The notes under the pieces: generated by a model
The model's database searches: none
Seen by the model: only the letters and a program-made list of their open reading frames with translations
Told to the model about the DNA's origin: nothing
Source: Phycisphaeraceae bacterium
GTDB lineage: Bacteria; Planctomycetota; Phycisphaerae; Phycisphaerales; Phycisphaeraceae
Direction: 5' to 3'
DNA length: 64,000 bases
Assembly: GCA_028284155.1 (NCBI GenBank)
Contig: JANQSF010000080.1
Coordinates: 1 to 64,000, forward strand
Shown here: positions 16,100 to 24,055 of the stretch, one piece after another
Layout: the number at the start of each line of letters is the position of its first letter
Position numbering within the stretch: the first letter of the stretch is position 1
Made by a program: the position numbers and the translations under genes

Positions 16100-18265
16100 C
16101 TACATGGCGCTGGTGCGCATCTCCATCGGCTGTTTGAGCAGCCACAAACTGAAGATGCTGAACGCAATCATCCCCACGAGCATGGGCCATTGGCCCCGCG
16201 ATGCGGAGGCTGTGTTGCTGAACAAACCGCGACTGATGTTGCGAGCCGCCCACAGGCTATAGATGTGGCCGACCGCGACCAGGATGACCTGCAGGATCCA
16301 CAAGACCTCTAATGACGCCAGAGGCGGCACGTGCCAACCAGCCGTGCCGAACAAGTTCCAGCCCCAACCAAACGGATCACTCGTCAACGCGACAACCTTG
16401 GGCCCTTCCATCAAGAGGTGCTCCAGATTGTGCGCCAAGTGATAGAACAGCGCGATCGGCAGGACGCAATAGGCGTATCGGATGAAGTAATCGCGGTACG
16501 TCGTCCGGTTGACGTCCGGCAAGGATGTCCCGCTCGACAAGCGATAAGACAGCCAGACTAGCCCGGCGTACACAAGGATCGGGCCAGCCAAGAGTAGCGT
16601 CATGCCGATCGAAAACGAGAGGATTCTGCCGGCAGACAGCCCACCGGAAATCGCATCGGTCATCTGACCCCACACGGGCGTCATCGTCAGGCCGTGAAAG
16701 CCGCTGATGGCCAGCATCAACAGTGCCAGGTAGGCCTCATCGCTGCGTGGCTTGCTTTGCTGGGCCAGGTCTTGTCCCCACGGGCGCAGCCGCACGGTCA
16801 TGTTCTCGTGAGGGCATGACTGAAGGCACTCGTTGCACTGAATGCAGTAGGTATTGACGTCCATTTTCCCGGGATACTCATGTGTTGGGCAGCCGTAGGC
16901 CTCCTCGCTCCCGCGGATACATTCCTTCGTCTTGCAGTTCTGACACACGTCCGCGTCGACACTTCGGACTTCGACGCCGCCGAACATGGCGTATAAGCCG
17001 CTAACCCGTCCGACCAAGCAGCCATATCGGCAGAAGCTCTGCCGGTCGAACAGGAAGGCGCAGACGATCGTCAGCACGAGCATGGCGATCGCCATGTATG
17101 CAGTAGCGGCCGGCTTCATGGTGATACCGAATCCCAATTCAAGCCAGGTGAGTCCGATGAACAGAAAAGTCGCGAGCCAGATATTGCGCAGCCGCCGAGG
17201 CCACTTCATGCCAAGGCCGAGGCCTTGGTCGCGCTTCTTCCACAGGCGCAGTTTTTCCATCCAACGCGCAATCGCGTCCCAGGGACACATGAAGCACCAG
17301 GCCTTGCCCGCGAACATGATCAACACCACCAGCCCGCACCACCAGATCGTCCACGTCAGCAACGGCGCGATGTTCAATGCCGGGTTCTGGTTGCCGAACA
17401 GGCCGGCCGCGATAATCAACAGGAAGGCCACGGCCATGAACAGTTGAATCGCAAACCGCGTTGGCCGCGATTTGAACAGCCAATTCAGGGGCCTGAATTG
17501 CATGAGGTCCAAGCGATCACCTTGCCCGGCAGAGTGAGTAGCGGATGCAGGATGCTCGGACGCGACCGATTGACCCAATATGGGCAGACTGAGCCCGGCG
17601 GCTGGTGCTGCGCTATCGGGCACGCTTGATCGCCATTGAGCAGTCAGACGATGCAAGAGATTGGGGCGCCCCCGTTCGCTCGGCTGATCGCGTCCGTCCG
17701 TCTTCGACGGGTTTGCATGGAGTACAGCCTGTGAATCCCTGCGCCGAAACGCGTGAACGCCCTCAAACAACAGGAATGAGAGCAGCAAGATGACCGCGAT
17801 GGAGAGGTAGTACAACCAATTGGGCAGCCCCCACATGCGGTGCATGAAAAAGCCCGCCGGGTCGGCCTTAAACTCCCGCCGACATGCCTCGCTGTTGAGG
17901 TAATAGACATTGCCGAGGTAGGTCGCCTGAACGGCCGTGCTCTGGTTGACCGGTTCCTGACATACGAGACACTTTTCCGTGACATAGGCGGCCGGGTCAG
18001 CGGCGAACGCCTCTCGGCAACGGTCATGGCAGAAGAAGTAGTCCTTGCCCTCGTGAGTGTGCTGGATGCCCCACGCGCGATTGACATCCATGTTGCAAAC
18101 CGGGTCAATGGCGCGCCCGTCCGCCGACCCATCCTGTCGCGCTTGCTCGCCGGTGTTGCCCGATTGAACCGGATCATCACCGCCAAGATTAGACCACAAC
18201 ACGAGCCCGGCCAACAGAGCCACGAGCAAATACGGGAAGGCTAGATTGAGGCGTGCTGTACTCAT
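16100..18265 (-). CDS. NapH-like polyferredoxin membrane protein with two N-terminal YHS domains
   Basis: A 721-residue membrane protein. After one N-terminal TM helix come two YHS-type domains: DPVCNMDV with YFFCHDRCREAF (about 55-95), and CLVCQEPV with YYLNSEACRREF (about 98-140). YHS domains are small putative metal-binding modules. The rest is NapH/NosR-like: several TM helices, the motifs CFMCPWDA and CRYGCLVG, then two cluster sites (CQNCKTKEC, CIQCNECLQSCP). Further TM helices follow, with histidines in the pattern FYHLAHNLEHLL. It probably links the quinol pool to the soluble ferredoxins of the operon. The YHS fusion is unusual among NapH proteins I know. The ATG at 18265 is 24 bp after the previous stop. 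Confidence 0.75.
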   Translation of the reverse strand: MSTARLNLAFPYLLVALLAGLVLWSNLGGDDPVQSGNTGEQARQDGSADGRAIDPVCNMDVNRAWGIQHTHEGKDYFFCHDRCREAFAADPAAYVTEKCLVCQEPVNQSTAVQATYLGNVYYLNSEACRREFKADPAGFFMHRMWGLPNWLYYLSIAVILLLSFLLFEGVHAFRRRDSQAVLHANPSKTDGRDQPSERGRPNLLHRLTAQWRSSVPDSAAPAAGLSLPILGQSVASEHPASATHSAGQGDRLDLMQFRPLNWLFKSRPTRFAIQLFMAVAFLLIIAAGLFGNQNPALNIAPLLTWTIWWCGLVVLIMFAGKAWCFMCPWDAIARWMEKLRLWKKRDQGLGLGMKWPRRLRNIWLATFLFIGLTWLELGFGITMKPAATAYMAIAMLVLTIVCAFLFDRQSFCRYGCLVGRVSGLYAMFGGVEVRSVDADVCQNCKTKECIRGSEEAYGCPTHEYPGKMDVNTYCIQCNECLQSCPHENMTVRLRPWGQDLAQQSKPRSDEAYLALLMLAISGFHGLTMTPVWGQMTDAISGGLSAGRILSFSIGMTLLLAGPILVYAGLVWLSYRLSSGTSLPDVNRTTYRDYFIRYAYCVLPIALFYHLAHNLEHLLMEGPKVVALTSDPFGWGWNLFGTAGWHVPPLASLEVLWILQVILVAVGHIYSLWAARNISRGLFSNTASASRGQWPMLVGMIAFSIFSLWLLKQPMEMRTSAM

Positions 18266-18289
18266 GTGTCACTCGTCAGCCAAGGGACA

Positions 18290-19867
18290 TCAGGCCACCA
18301 CGGGCGGTGCAGATGAGGATTCACCGTTGCGCTGCGCGTCACGCCGGGCGCGCTTGATCTTGATGGCGCGCACGATCACAATAAAGCCGACCATACCCAC
18401 CCCAATCACGATCAGAACGGACGCCGTCGCAGTCGGATCGCCGGCGACAACAAGGAACGGGATCACCTCGGTCTGGCCTTCCACGTCCATCGTCAGTTCG
18501 ACGATGTACTCCCCCTCGTCGGGAAAGACCATCGAGATCTTGTGGGTCTTGTCAAACGCGTCAACGGTGGTCGGCGGCACAAGGACCTTGTTGGAGCCGA
18601 AGGTTGAGGTTTGAATCAGGCGGACCTTGACCTGTTGCGCGTAGGGCGCCAACGTGTTGCGGTCTTTGATGTAGAAAGCCACATTGGCAGACTCGCCCGG
18701 GACTGGCTTTCCCGGGTAGCTGGTCATCACCAGGTCATAAGGCCCCGTTGTGGCGGGGTACTCCAACGTCGGCGCCTGTGGGTAGTTCTCTTTGTAGGAA
18801 TAGTGTGGCAGCCCAAGGATATGGTGTGCATTGGCACTGCTAGACCAGAGCATGGTGAGCGTGAACGCAAGGACTGATGCGGTCTTTGCAAGTGTTGACT
18901 TGTTCCGCGTCGGCGACTTGTGATCCCGCGAACGGCCTCGCTCACCGGGCAGACCGATCGAGAAGACCAACGCGTCGTCGGGGCAGTGGCGCAAACAGAG
19001 GCCGCAGTTGTCGCACTCGATGCTGTTGGACTTTGCGACGGGGTAGATCCCCATCGGACAGACCGGTTCGCAATCACGGCAGCCCGTGCACTTGGAGCGC
19101 AGGAGCTTGACGCGCACCGGTCGTGCCCAACTCAACAGGGCGTAGAGCGCGCCGCCCGCACACATCGTTCGGCACCACCATCGGGGCGACACAAAGACCT
19201 CGACGGCCAACATGACACCCAACACCACCACCATCCCCGTAAATGCCGTGCCAAAGATCACCGCGTGTGTCAACCGGCTCAACACGGCCGGGGGGTAGAT
19301 CAATGCAAACGTCGGCAGGCCAAAGATCAGCCCCATGAGCAGACCGACCGACAGCAACACGTACTTGTTGTGGTGCGAAAACCTGACATTGCCGGGCTTG
19401 ATCTCGGCAAGCCGAAGCAATCGGCGCAGCCCCTGCGCCCACTCAAACAACAGACCGGCCGGGCACATCCAACTGCAGAAGACGCGTCCCAACAACACGG
19501 TGATCCCGACCGGAATCACGATCGACAACAACAAAGGCCAGTGAATGGCTTTGGAGGTGGCGGTCATCTCCGCGGCGGCGAGCGGATCGGCCACATCGAC
19601 CCCCGCCACACGCATCGACCAGAGTGTGCCCTTGTAATCGTCCAGAAAGGCCTGCGGTTCTTCCATCTCCGAGACGTGTTGATCGATCCGCTTGAGCACG
19701 GTGCCGTTGACGCCGTCGAGGAACTGCTCGTCTTCCATGGCCTTGGCCGCGCGATAATGAGCGTAAAGACTCAAATAGACGATGGTCACAACCAACGCCA
19801 ACACCGTCAGCCGCGTGAGTTGGCGGCAAACCTGCAAGACCCAGTGCTTCTTTTGGTGACGTGTCAT
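18290..19867 (-). CDS. NapH/CcoG-like polyferredoxin with C-terminal periplasmic domain and TM anchor
   Basis: A 525-residue membrane protein. TM helices near residues 15-35 and 110-130 precede the NapH-type motifs CSWMCPAG and CRTMCAGG. Two [4Fe-4S] sites follow (CTGCRDCEPVCP and CDNCGLCLRHCP). After a further hydrophobic segment (TMLWSSSANA) there is a domain of about 150 residues beginning HHILGLPHYSYKE and ending in EGEYIVELTMDVEGQ. It looks like an Ig-type beta-sandwich, as in FixH-like or copper-handling proteins, and is followed by a last TM helix. This extension is not part of standard NapH. The ATG at 19867 starts a positively charged leader (MTRHQKKHW); the frame is open to 19921. 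It lies 10 bp after the second ferredoxin gene. Confidence 0.78.
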   Translation of the reverse strand: MTRHQKKHWVLQVCRQLTRLTVLALVVTIVYLSLYAHYRAAKAMEDEQFLDGVNGTVLKRIDQHVSEMEEPQAFLDDYKGTLWSMRVAGVDVADPLAAAEMTATSKAIHWPLLLSIVIPVGITVLLGRVFCSWMCPAGLLFEWAQGLRRLLRLAEIKPGNVRFSHHNKYVLLSVGLLMGLIFGLPTFALIYPPAVLSRLTHAVIFGTAFTGMVVVLGVMLAVEVFVSPRWWCRTMCAGGALYALLSWARPVRVKLLRSKCTGCRDCEPVCPMGIYPVAKSNSIECDNCGLCLRHCPDDALVFSIGLPGERGRSRDHKSPTRNKSTLAKTASVLAFTLTMLWSSSANAHHILGLPHYSYKENYPQAPTLEYPATTGPYDLVMTSYPGKPVPGESANVAFYIKDRNTLAPYAQQVKVRLIQTSTFGSNKVLVPPTTVDAFDKTHKISMVFPDEGEYIVELTMDVEGQTEVIPFLVVAGDPTATASVLIVIGVGMVGFIVIVRAIKIKRARRDAQRNGESSSAPPVVA

Positions 19868-19877
19868 GGCTTGGCCC

Positions 19878-20588
19878 TCAGATCGTGCCCCGTTTTGGCA
19901 CGACACGGATCGCGGGCTCACCGCGAACCATTACCCGGCAGATGTCTTCGCACAGCCCGCAACCAACGCATTGATCCTCAAACACGAGGGGCGCCAGATA
20001 GGCACCCGGCTCAAGTTTGATCGCCCGGCGGCGCATCGGACACACCGTGAAGCACTCGCCGCAAGGCCCGCGACGTTCGTCCGTACCGGTCGCTTCGGTC
20101 GGCTCCTCGCCCAGCCGCATCAACATCGCCTGCTCATTCCGCAATGCCTTCGCCTTGTGGGAGAGGCACATGTCTTCACGCAACGTCACGGTGGCCATGT
20201 CCACCTTTGCGCGGTCTTCCCACTGCAACGGTTCGAGCACATGGGTCGGACATGTCTGAGTGCACTTCATACAAAGCGTGCAGGGACTGACGGAAGGGTC
20301 GATGAACGGCGTGTGATAGTGTTTGCCGGCCGACTCGGTGAAGAAATGAATCGCGCCCGGCTCACAGGCGTCCTGGCATCGGTAACAACGGATGCACCCC
20401 GCAAGAAACTCGTCTTCGGGCACGGCGCCGGGTGGGCGGATGAGCCGAGTGCCCTCACTGGGATAGGCGCCCTGTCGAACGGGATAGCCTGTGCGCTGCG
20501 CATCGAGGAGGGCCTGACCTGTGGCCATCGCAGCCCCGGCAATCATCGCGGAGCCAGCGGTGCGTTTGATCATGTCACGACGCGTCAT
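19878..20588 (-). CDS. NapG-like polyferredoxin (second of the operon)
   Basis: A 236-residue Tat-type polyferredoxin. The leader is TRRDMIKRTAGS. Cluster motifs are CIRCYRCQDACE, CTLCMKCTQTCP, a third formed by a lone upstream Cys with CGECFTVCP, and CVGCGLCEDIC. The first motif lacks the Pro that often follows the last Cys. NapG proteins act with NapH in electron delivery to NapA from menaquinol or ubiquinol. It starts 2 bp after the stop of the preceding ferredoxin. The frame is open far upstream (to 20843), but that extension reads as out-of-frame sequence of the neighbouring gene, so the ATG at 20588 is used. Confidence 0.83.
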   Translation of the reverse strand: MTRRDMIKRTAGSAMIAGAAMATGQALLDAQRTGYPVRQGAYPSEGTRLIRPPGAVPEDEFLAGCIRCYRCQDACEPGAIHFFTESAGKHYHTPFIDPSVSPCTLCMKCTQTCPTHVLEPLQWEDRAKVDMATVTLREDMCLSHKAKALRNEQAMLMRLGEEPTEATGTDERRGPCGECFTVCPMRRRAIKLEPGAYLAPLVFEDQCVGCGLCEDICRVMVRGEPAIRVVPKRGTI

Positions 20589-20590
20589 CG

Positions 20591-21268
20591 TCACGACTCG
20601 GCTCCCCATCTTGGTTTGGGCATCGGCGCAGGCTTCCGGGCTGGCGTTTGGCCTCGCTCGGACTTCGGTTTGACGCGGACCGCCTGGGGGTAGCGGATGC
20701 AAGCCCGCTCGCACAACCCGCAACCGATGCAGAAATCCGGGTTGACCTGTGGCCGCTCCCACATTCCGATGGTCATGGCTTGCCCGGGGAAGGGGCAAGC
20801 GCGGAAACAAGCGCCGCAACTCCAGTTGTTGTACGAATAGCACAGCTCGAAATCGATCTCCGCCGTGCCCATATCAACCTTTTCCTGGATGTCCTGCGCG
20901 TTCTTGCGGACCGGTTCGAGCGCCCCGGTTGGACAGGCTTCACCGCATTTCAAGTACTCGCCTTCCACGCCTTGGCACAACATGCAGGCCTGGCGTCTGG
21001 CCTTGATCGCGGGAGTGGATTGGGTCTCTTCACCAAAGCCGTCATCCAACGGCACGATGGTGTTGTTGGGACAGGCGTCGATGCAACGCATACAACGGAT
21101 GCAACGCGACAGGAAGTCGTCTTCGTCCAAAGCACCGGGGGGACGCAACGGCACGGCCGCGTTGGTCGGGCTGGGCGCGCCGGGCATGCCCAGTGGACCC
21201 AACGCCGCCGCGCAACCCACGGTCGCGGCCGTGGCTAAGGTGTTCTTGATGAAGTCACGTCGTTTCAT
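20591..21268 (-). CDS. NapG-like polyferredoxin (first of the operon)
   Basis: A 225-residue protein with a Tat motif (KRRDFIKNTL) and an Ala-rich hydrophobic stretch. Four [4Fe-4S] sites are visible: CIRCMRCIDACP, CMLC followed by CGEAC, CYSYNNWSCGACFRACP and CIGCGLCERAC. This spacing is the NapG pattern. It lies directly after napA (39 bp), so it is the most likely direct NapG equivalent. The ATG at 21268 is chosen at the Tat motif; the frame is open ten codons further without a better start. Confidence 0.86.
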   Translation of the reverse strand: MKRRDFIKNTLATAATVGCAAALGPLGMPGAPSPTNAAVPLRPPGALDEDDFLSRCIRCMRCIDACPNNTIVPLDDGFGEETQSTPAIKARRQACMLCQGVEGEYLKCGEACPTGALEPVRKNAQDIQEKVDMGTAEIDFELCYSYNNWSCGACFRACPFPGQAMTIGMWERPQVNPDFCIGCGLCERACIRYPQAVRVKPKSERGQTPARKPAPMPKPRWGAES

Positions 21269-21307
21269 CGGTGTGACGAGTCCTTCCGCGGCTCGCAACC
21301 CGCCGCA

Positions 21308-24040
21308 TCAAATCCGCTCGATCCGAGCCGCCAACTTCTTGTAGTCCGCCTGACCGCTGACCGGGTCCCAAGCGCGGTGGCTGACGGCGTTCACAAGCCA
21401 ACGGTTCTTGGTCGGGTCGGCGCTATCGGCGACCGACAGGTTCCACGGGCTGAACAGAAGACCGGCGGGCACTTCGCTGCGTGCCGGCCGAACCATGCTG
21501 TCCAATCCCACAGAGAGCCTGGCTTCATAACTGCCGCGGCGTGTGACAACGCGGACACGGATCCCATCGCGCAGGCCGAACCGCTTGGCGTCTTCGGCGT
21601 TCATCTCGACGTACTGTTCGGGGACCAACTTCAGCGTGGTCGCGCCACGGATCGTCTTGGCGCTGTGGAAGTGCTCATAGACAATGCCCAACGACAACCA
21701 GAACGGGTAAGAGTCATCGGACTTGTGGCTCTTGAGGTCCTTCGATGTGTCCTCGAAGACTTCAAGGTCGGGCAGTTCCGGCGGCAACGCCATGTCGCGC
21801 GCGACCTCCAGGATGTTTCTTCGCCCCTCCTGTGCGGCAGCAGCCAACTCATCAATCAGATAAGGGCCCGCGCCGGGCTTGGTGCGATGGCCGTGCTCCA
21901 TCAACTGCCCACACACCTCCTTGATCGTGGAATAGTCCTGCTCGCACAGCTTGAACTTCGCCTTGCCGTCGGCGTGGCTGAATGCGCCGTATGGCTTGCC
22001 GGCCCACCCCTCTTGGCCAAGGTACCGCCGCGGTGTACCGCCCTTCCGCGCGATCTTGGCGGTCGGCGCCGGCCACTGGATGCCGCGCAAACGACGCAGT
22101 TGGTCGTATGGGCTGACACCGTCAGCCTTTTCCACCTCGAGAATGCCTGAAAGGTCCGCGTCTGAGCCTTTGCTTGCGCGGAGAATGTCGCGGAAGATGT
22201 CCTCGGGGTCGTAGGCCATCAAGCCGTTGCCCATCTTGATGGTCTTCTTATAAGGAATGATCTTGTCGGCATCGAGTCCAAGCCGTTTGGCCAAAACCTT
22301 GCACTTGTCGATGGCCATATCCATGTCCGGCCGACAATTCGGCGGCGGGTTGCTTGTGCCGTCGCAGATGTAAACGCGCCGCTCCGATTGGATGTACGTG
22401 CCGCTGGTCCACTCGCCCCACGTCGCGGCGGGAAACACGATGTCGGCGTAAAGGTTGTTCGGTGCGTGCCGGTAGATGTCCTGCGCCACGACGAACATCT
22501 TGGTCAACGCGGGTCGCACGAGCGTCTCGACGTCGGGCATGTGGATGTGAGTCGTGTACATCCAGAACATCGCCAGCAGATCACCCTTGAGCGCACGCTC
22601 CATCATCCCAACGACCATGCCCGGGTTCTTCAACAGGCTGGTCTGCTTCAGTCTGCCCCTGGGAATGCGCCACGCATCCGCGATGTGATTCCGCCAGTTG
22701 TCGTTCTTAAGTGGTTGGTTGAACGGCAACCGGCCCGTCAGCCCACCCATCAACCGCTCGCTCATCGCATTGGGCTGACCGGTTTGTGAGTGACTGCCGC
22801 ATCCCGGACGCCCCACGTTGCCGGTCAATAGGTGCAGATTGATCAGGCCAATGGTGTTGTGTTGGCCGTGGATCATCTGGTTGTAGCCGATGCCCCAGAA
22901 CGTCAACACGCCGCCTACGCCGCGCTCTCGGCCTTTGATGCTCGCTTCGGCCCAGGTCTTGGCGACCTGCTCGATCAACTCCACCGTGACTCTGCCGCGG
23001 TCGAGTAACTTGAGCCGATCCACGACCTGTTGCGGCGAGTAGCGCTCTTTCACACCTTTGACGTACTCCCGCCAGCCGGTCGTGTTCGCGTCCAGCCAAT
23101 CTTCCGGCATGATTGCGTTCGGGTGTTTGGTCAGCAACACGTGCGCGATCGCGTTGTGGTAGCTGATGTCGCCGTTCAGGGTCTGCAGGTGATAGCTGTT
23201 CCGCGGATTGATCGCTTCGAGCCCGAGCACGGTACCGGTGGCGCGGGGATCGGAAACCAGCGTCGGGATGCCCTTTCGCATCTTGTGATCGGCGGCGCGC
23301 CAGAACAGAATCGGATGTGCCTCGCGCGCGTTGTGCCCCCAGAAGGTAATGAAGTCAGCTTGTTCAATGTCCTCGTAAGTCGTGGGCGGCGCATCGGACC
23401 CGTAACTGTGGAAATAGCCGGTCACCGCCGAGGTCATACACATCCGCGCGTTAGCCTCGATGGAATTGCTGGCCATGATGCCCTTCATGAGCAGGTTCTC
23501 AATCCATTGGGCCTCCATCGTCAGTTGGCCGGAACCGTTAAGACCGACCGCGTTCCCTCCTTTGGCCTTGATGATCGCGGCGATCTTGTCGGCCACAAGT
23601 TCCTCGGCCTCCTCGTACGGCATCCGCTTGAAGACGTCGTCGTCGAAACGTCCCTTTGTCGCCGAGACATGCCCGGTCAGTGGGTCACTCATGTCCTTGC
23701 GGACCAACACGCTCGTCAGCCGGTCGCGGTAGATCGGTTCGTGCGCATTGAGGCCCTTGATACACTGGATGCCGAGGTTGGTCGGGTGCTTCTTGTCCGG
23801 GACCATCCCGACAACCTTGCCCTTCTGAACCTGGATCAGTGTTCCACAACCCACACCGCAATAGGGACACGCCGACTGGAGCAACTGCACACCCTCCTTC
23901 GGCTTGAGTGAGGGTGGCGCACTCGCCTCTACGAATTCGTCGTGAAACATCTCCGTCGCACCACAGGTCACGCCTGCGGCCGCGGCCATCTTCATGAACG
24001 CACGACGGTCGAACTCAACGTTGGCTTGTCTACGGGCCAT
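21308..24040 (-). CDS. napA: Periplasmic nitrate reductase catalytic subunit NapA
   Basis: A 910-residue molybdopterin oxidoreductase, longer than the ~830 of E. coli NapA. A Tat motif (DRRAFMKM) implies export in folded form. The single [4Fe-4S] site is C58-x2-C61-x3-C65 (CPYCGVGCG) with C93 (IQCIKG). The molybdenum ligand is Cys201 in ARMCMTSAV, the NapA pattern, and AEASIKGRERG and HMPDVETLVR fit the bis-MGD fold. It reduces nitrate to nitrite outside the inner membrane. A clear AAGGAG precedes the ATG. It follows the decahaem gene by 15 bp and precedes the NapG-like gene. NapB, NapC and NapD are not encoded nearby, so its electron donor and its maturation chaperone are probably unusual or located elsewhere. 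A formate dehydrogenase role is less likely because of the NapA-type Cys context. Confidence 0.9.
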   Translation of the reverse strand: MARRQANVEFDRRAFMKMAAAAGVTCGATEMFHDEFVEASAPPSLKPKEGVQLLQSACPYCGVGCGTLIQVQKGKVVGMVPDKKHPTNLGIQCIKGLNAHEPIYRDRLTSVLVRKDMSDPLTGHVSATKGRFDDDVFKRMPYEEAEELVADKIAAIIKAKGGNAVGLNGSGQLTMEAQWIENLLMKGIMASNSIEANARMCMTSAVTGYFHSYGSDAPPTTYEDIEQADFITFWGHNAREAHPILFWRAADHKMRKGIPTLVSDPRATGTVLGLEAINPRNSYHLQTLNGDISYHNAIAHVLLTKHPNAIMPEDWLDANTTGWREYVKGVKERYSPQQVVDRLKLLDRGRVTVELIEQVAKTWAEASIKGRERGVGGVLTFWGIGYNQMIHGQHNTIGLINLHLLTGNVGRPGCGSHSQTGQPNAMSERLMGGLTGRLPFNQPLKNDNWRNHIADAWRIPRGRLKQTSLLKNPGMVVGMMERALKGDLLAMFWMYTTHIHMPDVETLVRPALTKMFVVAQDIYRHAPNNLYADIVFPAATWGEWTSGTYIQSERRVYICDGTSNPPPNCRPDMDMAIDKCKVLAKRLGLDADKIIPYKKTIKMGNGLMAYDPEDIFRDILRASKGSDADLSGILEVEKADGVSPYDQLRRLRGIQWPAPTAKIARKGGTPRRYLGQEGWAGKPYGAFSHADGKAKFKLCEQDYSTIKEVCGQLMEHGHRTKPGAGPYLIDELAAAAQEGRRNILEVARDMALPPELPDLEVFEDTSKDLKSHKSDDSYPFWLSLGIVYEHFHSAKTIRGATTLKLVPEQYVEMNAEDAKRFGLRDGIRVRVVTRRGSYEARLSVGLDSMVRPARSEVPAGLLFSPWNLSVADSADPTKNRWLVNAVSHRAWDPVSGQADYKKLAARIERI

Positions 24041-24055
24041 GGCGACGCTCCTTGT

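Noticed and set aside
21308..24040. Formate dehydrogenase as an alternative to NapA
   Set aside because: The molybdenum-ligand context (ARMCMTSAV), NapG/NapH-type neighbours and Tat leader fit NapA. No selenocysteine or formate dehydrogenase partner subunit is present.
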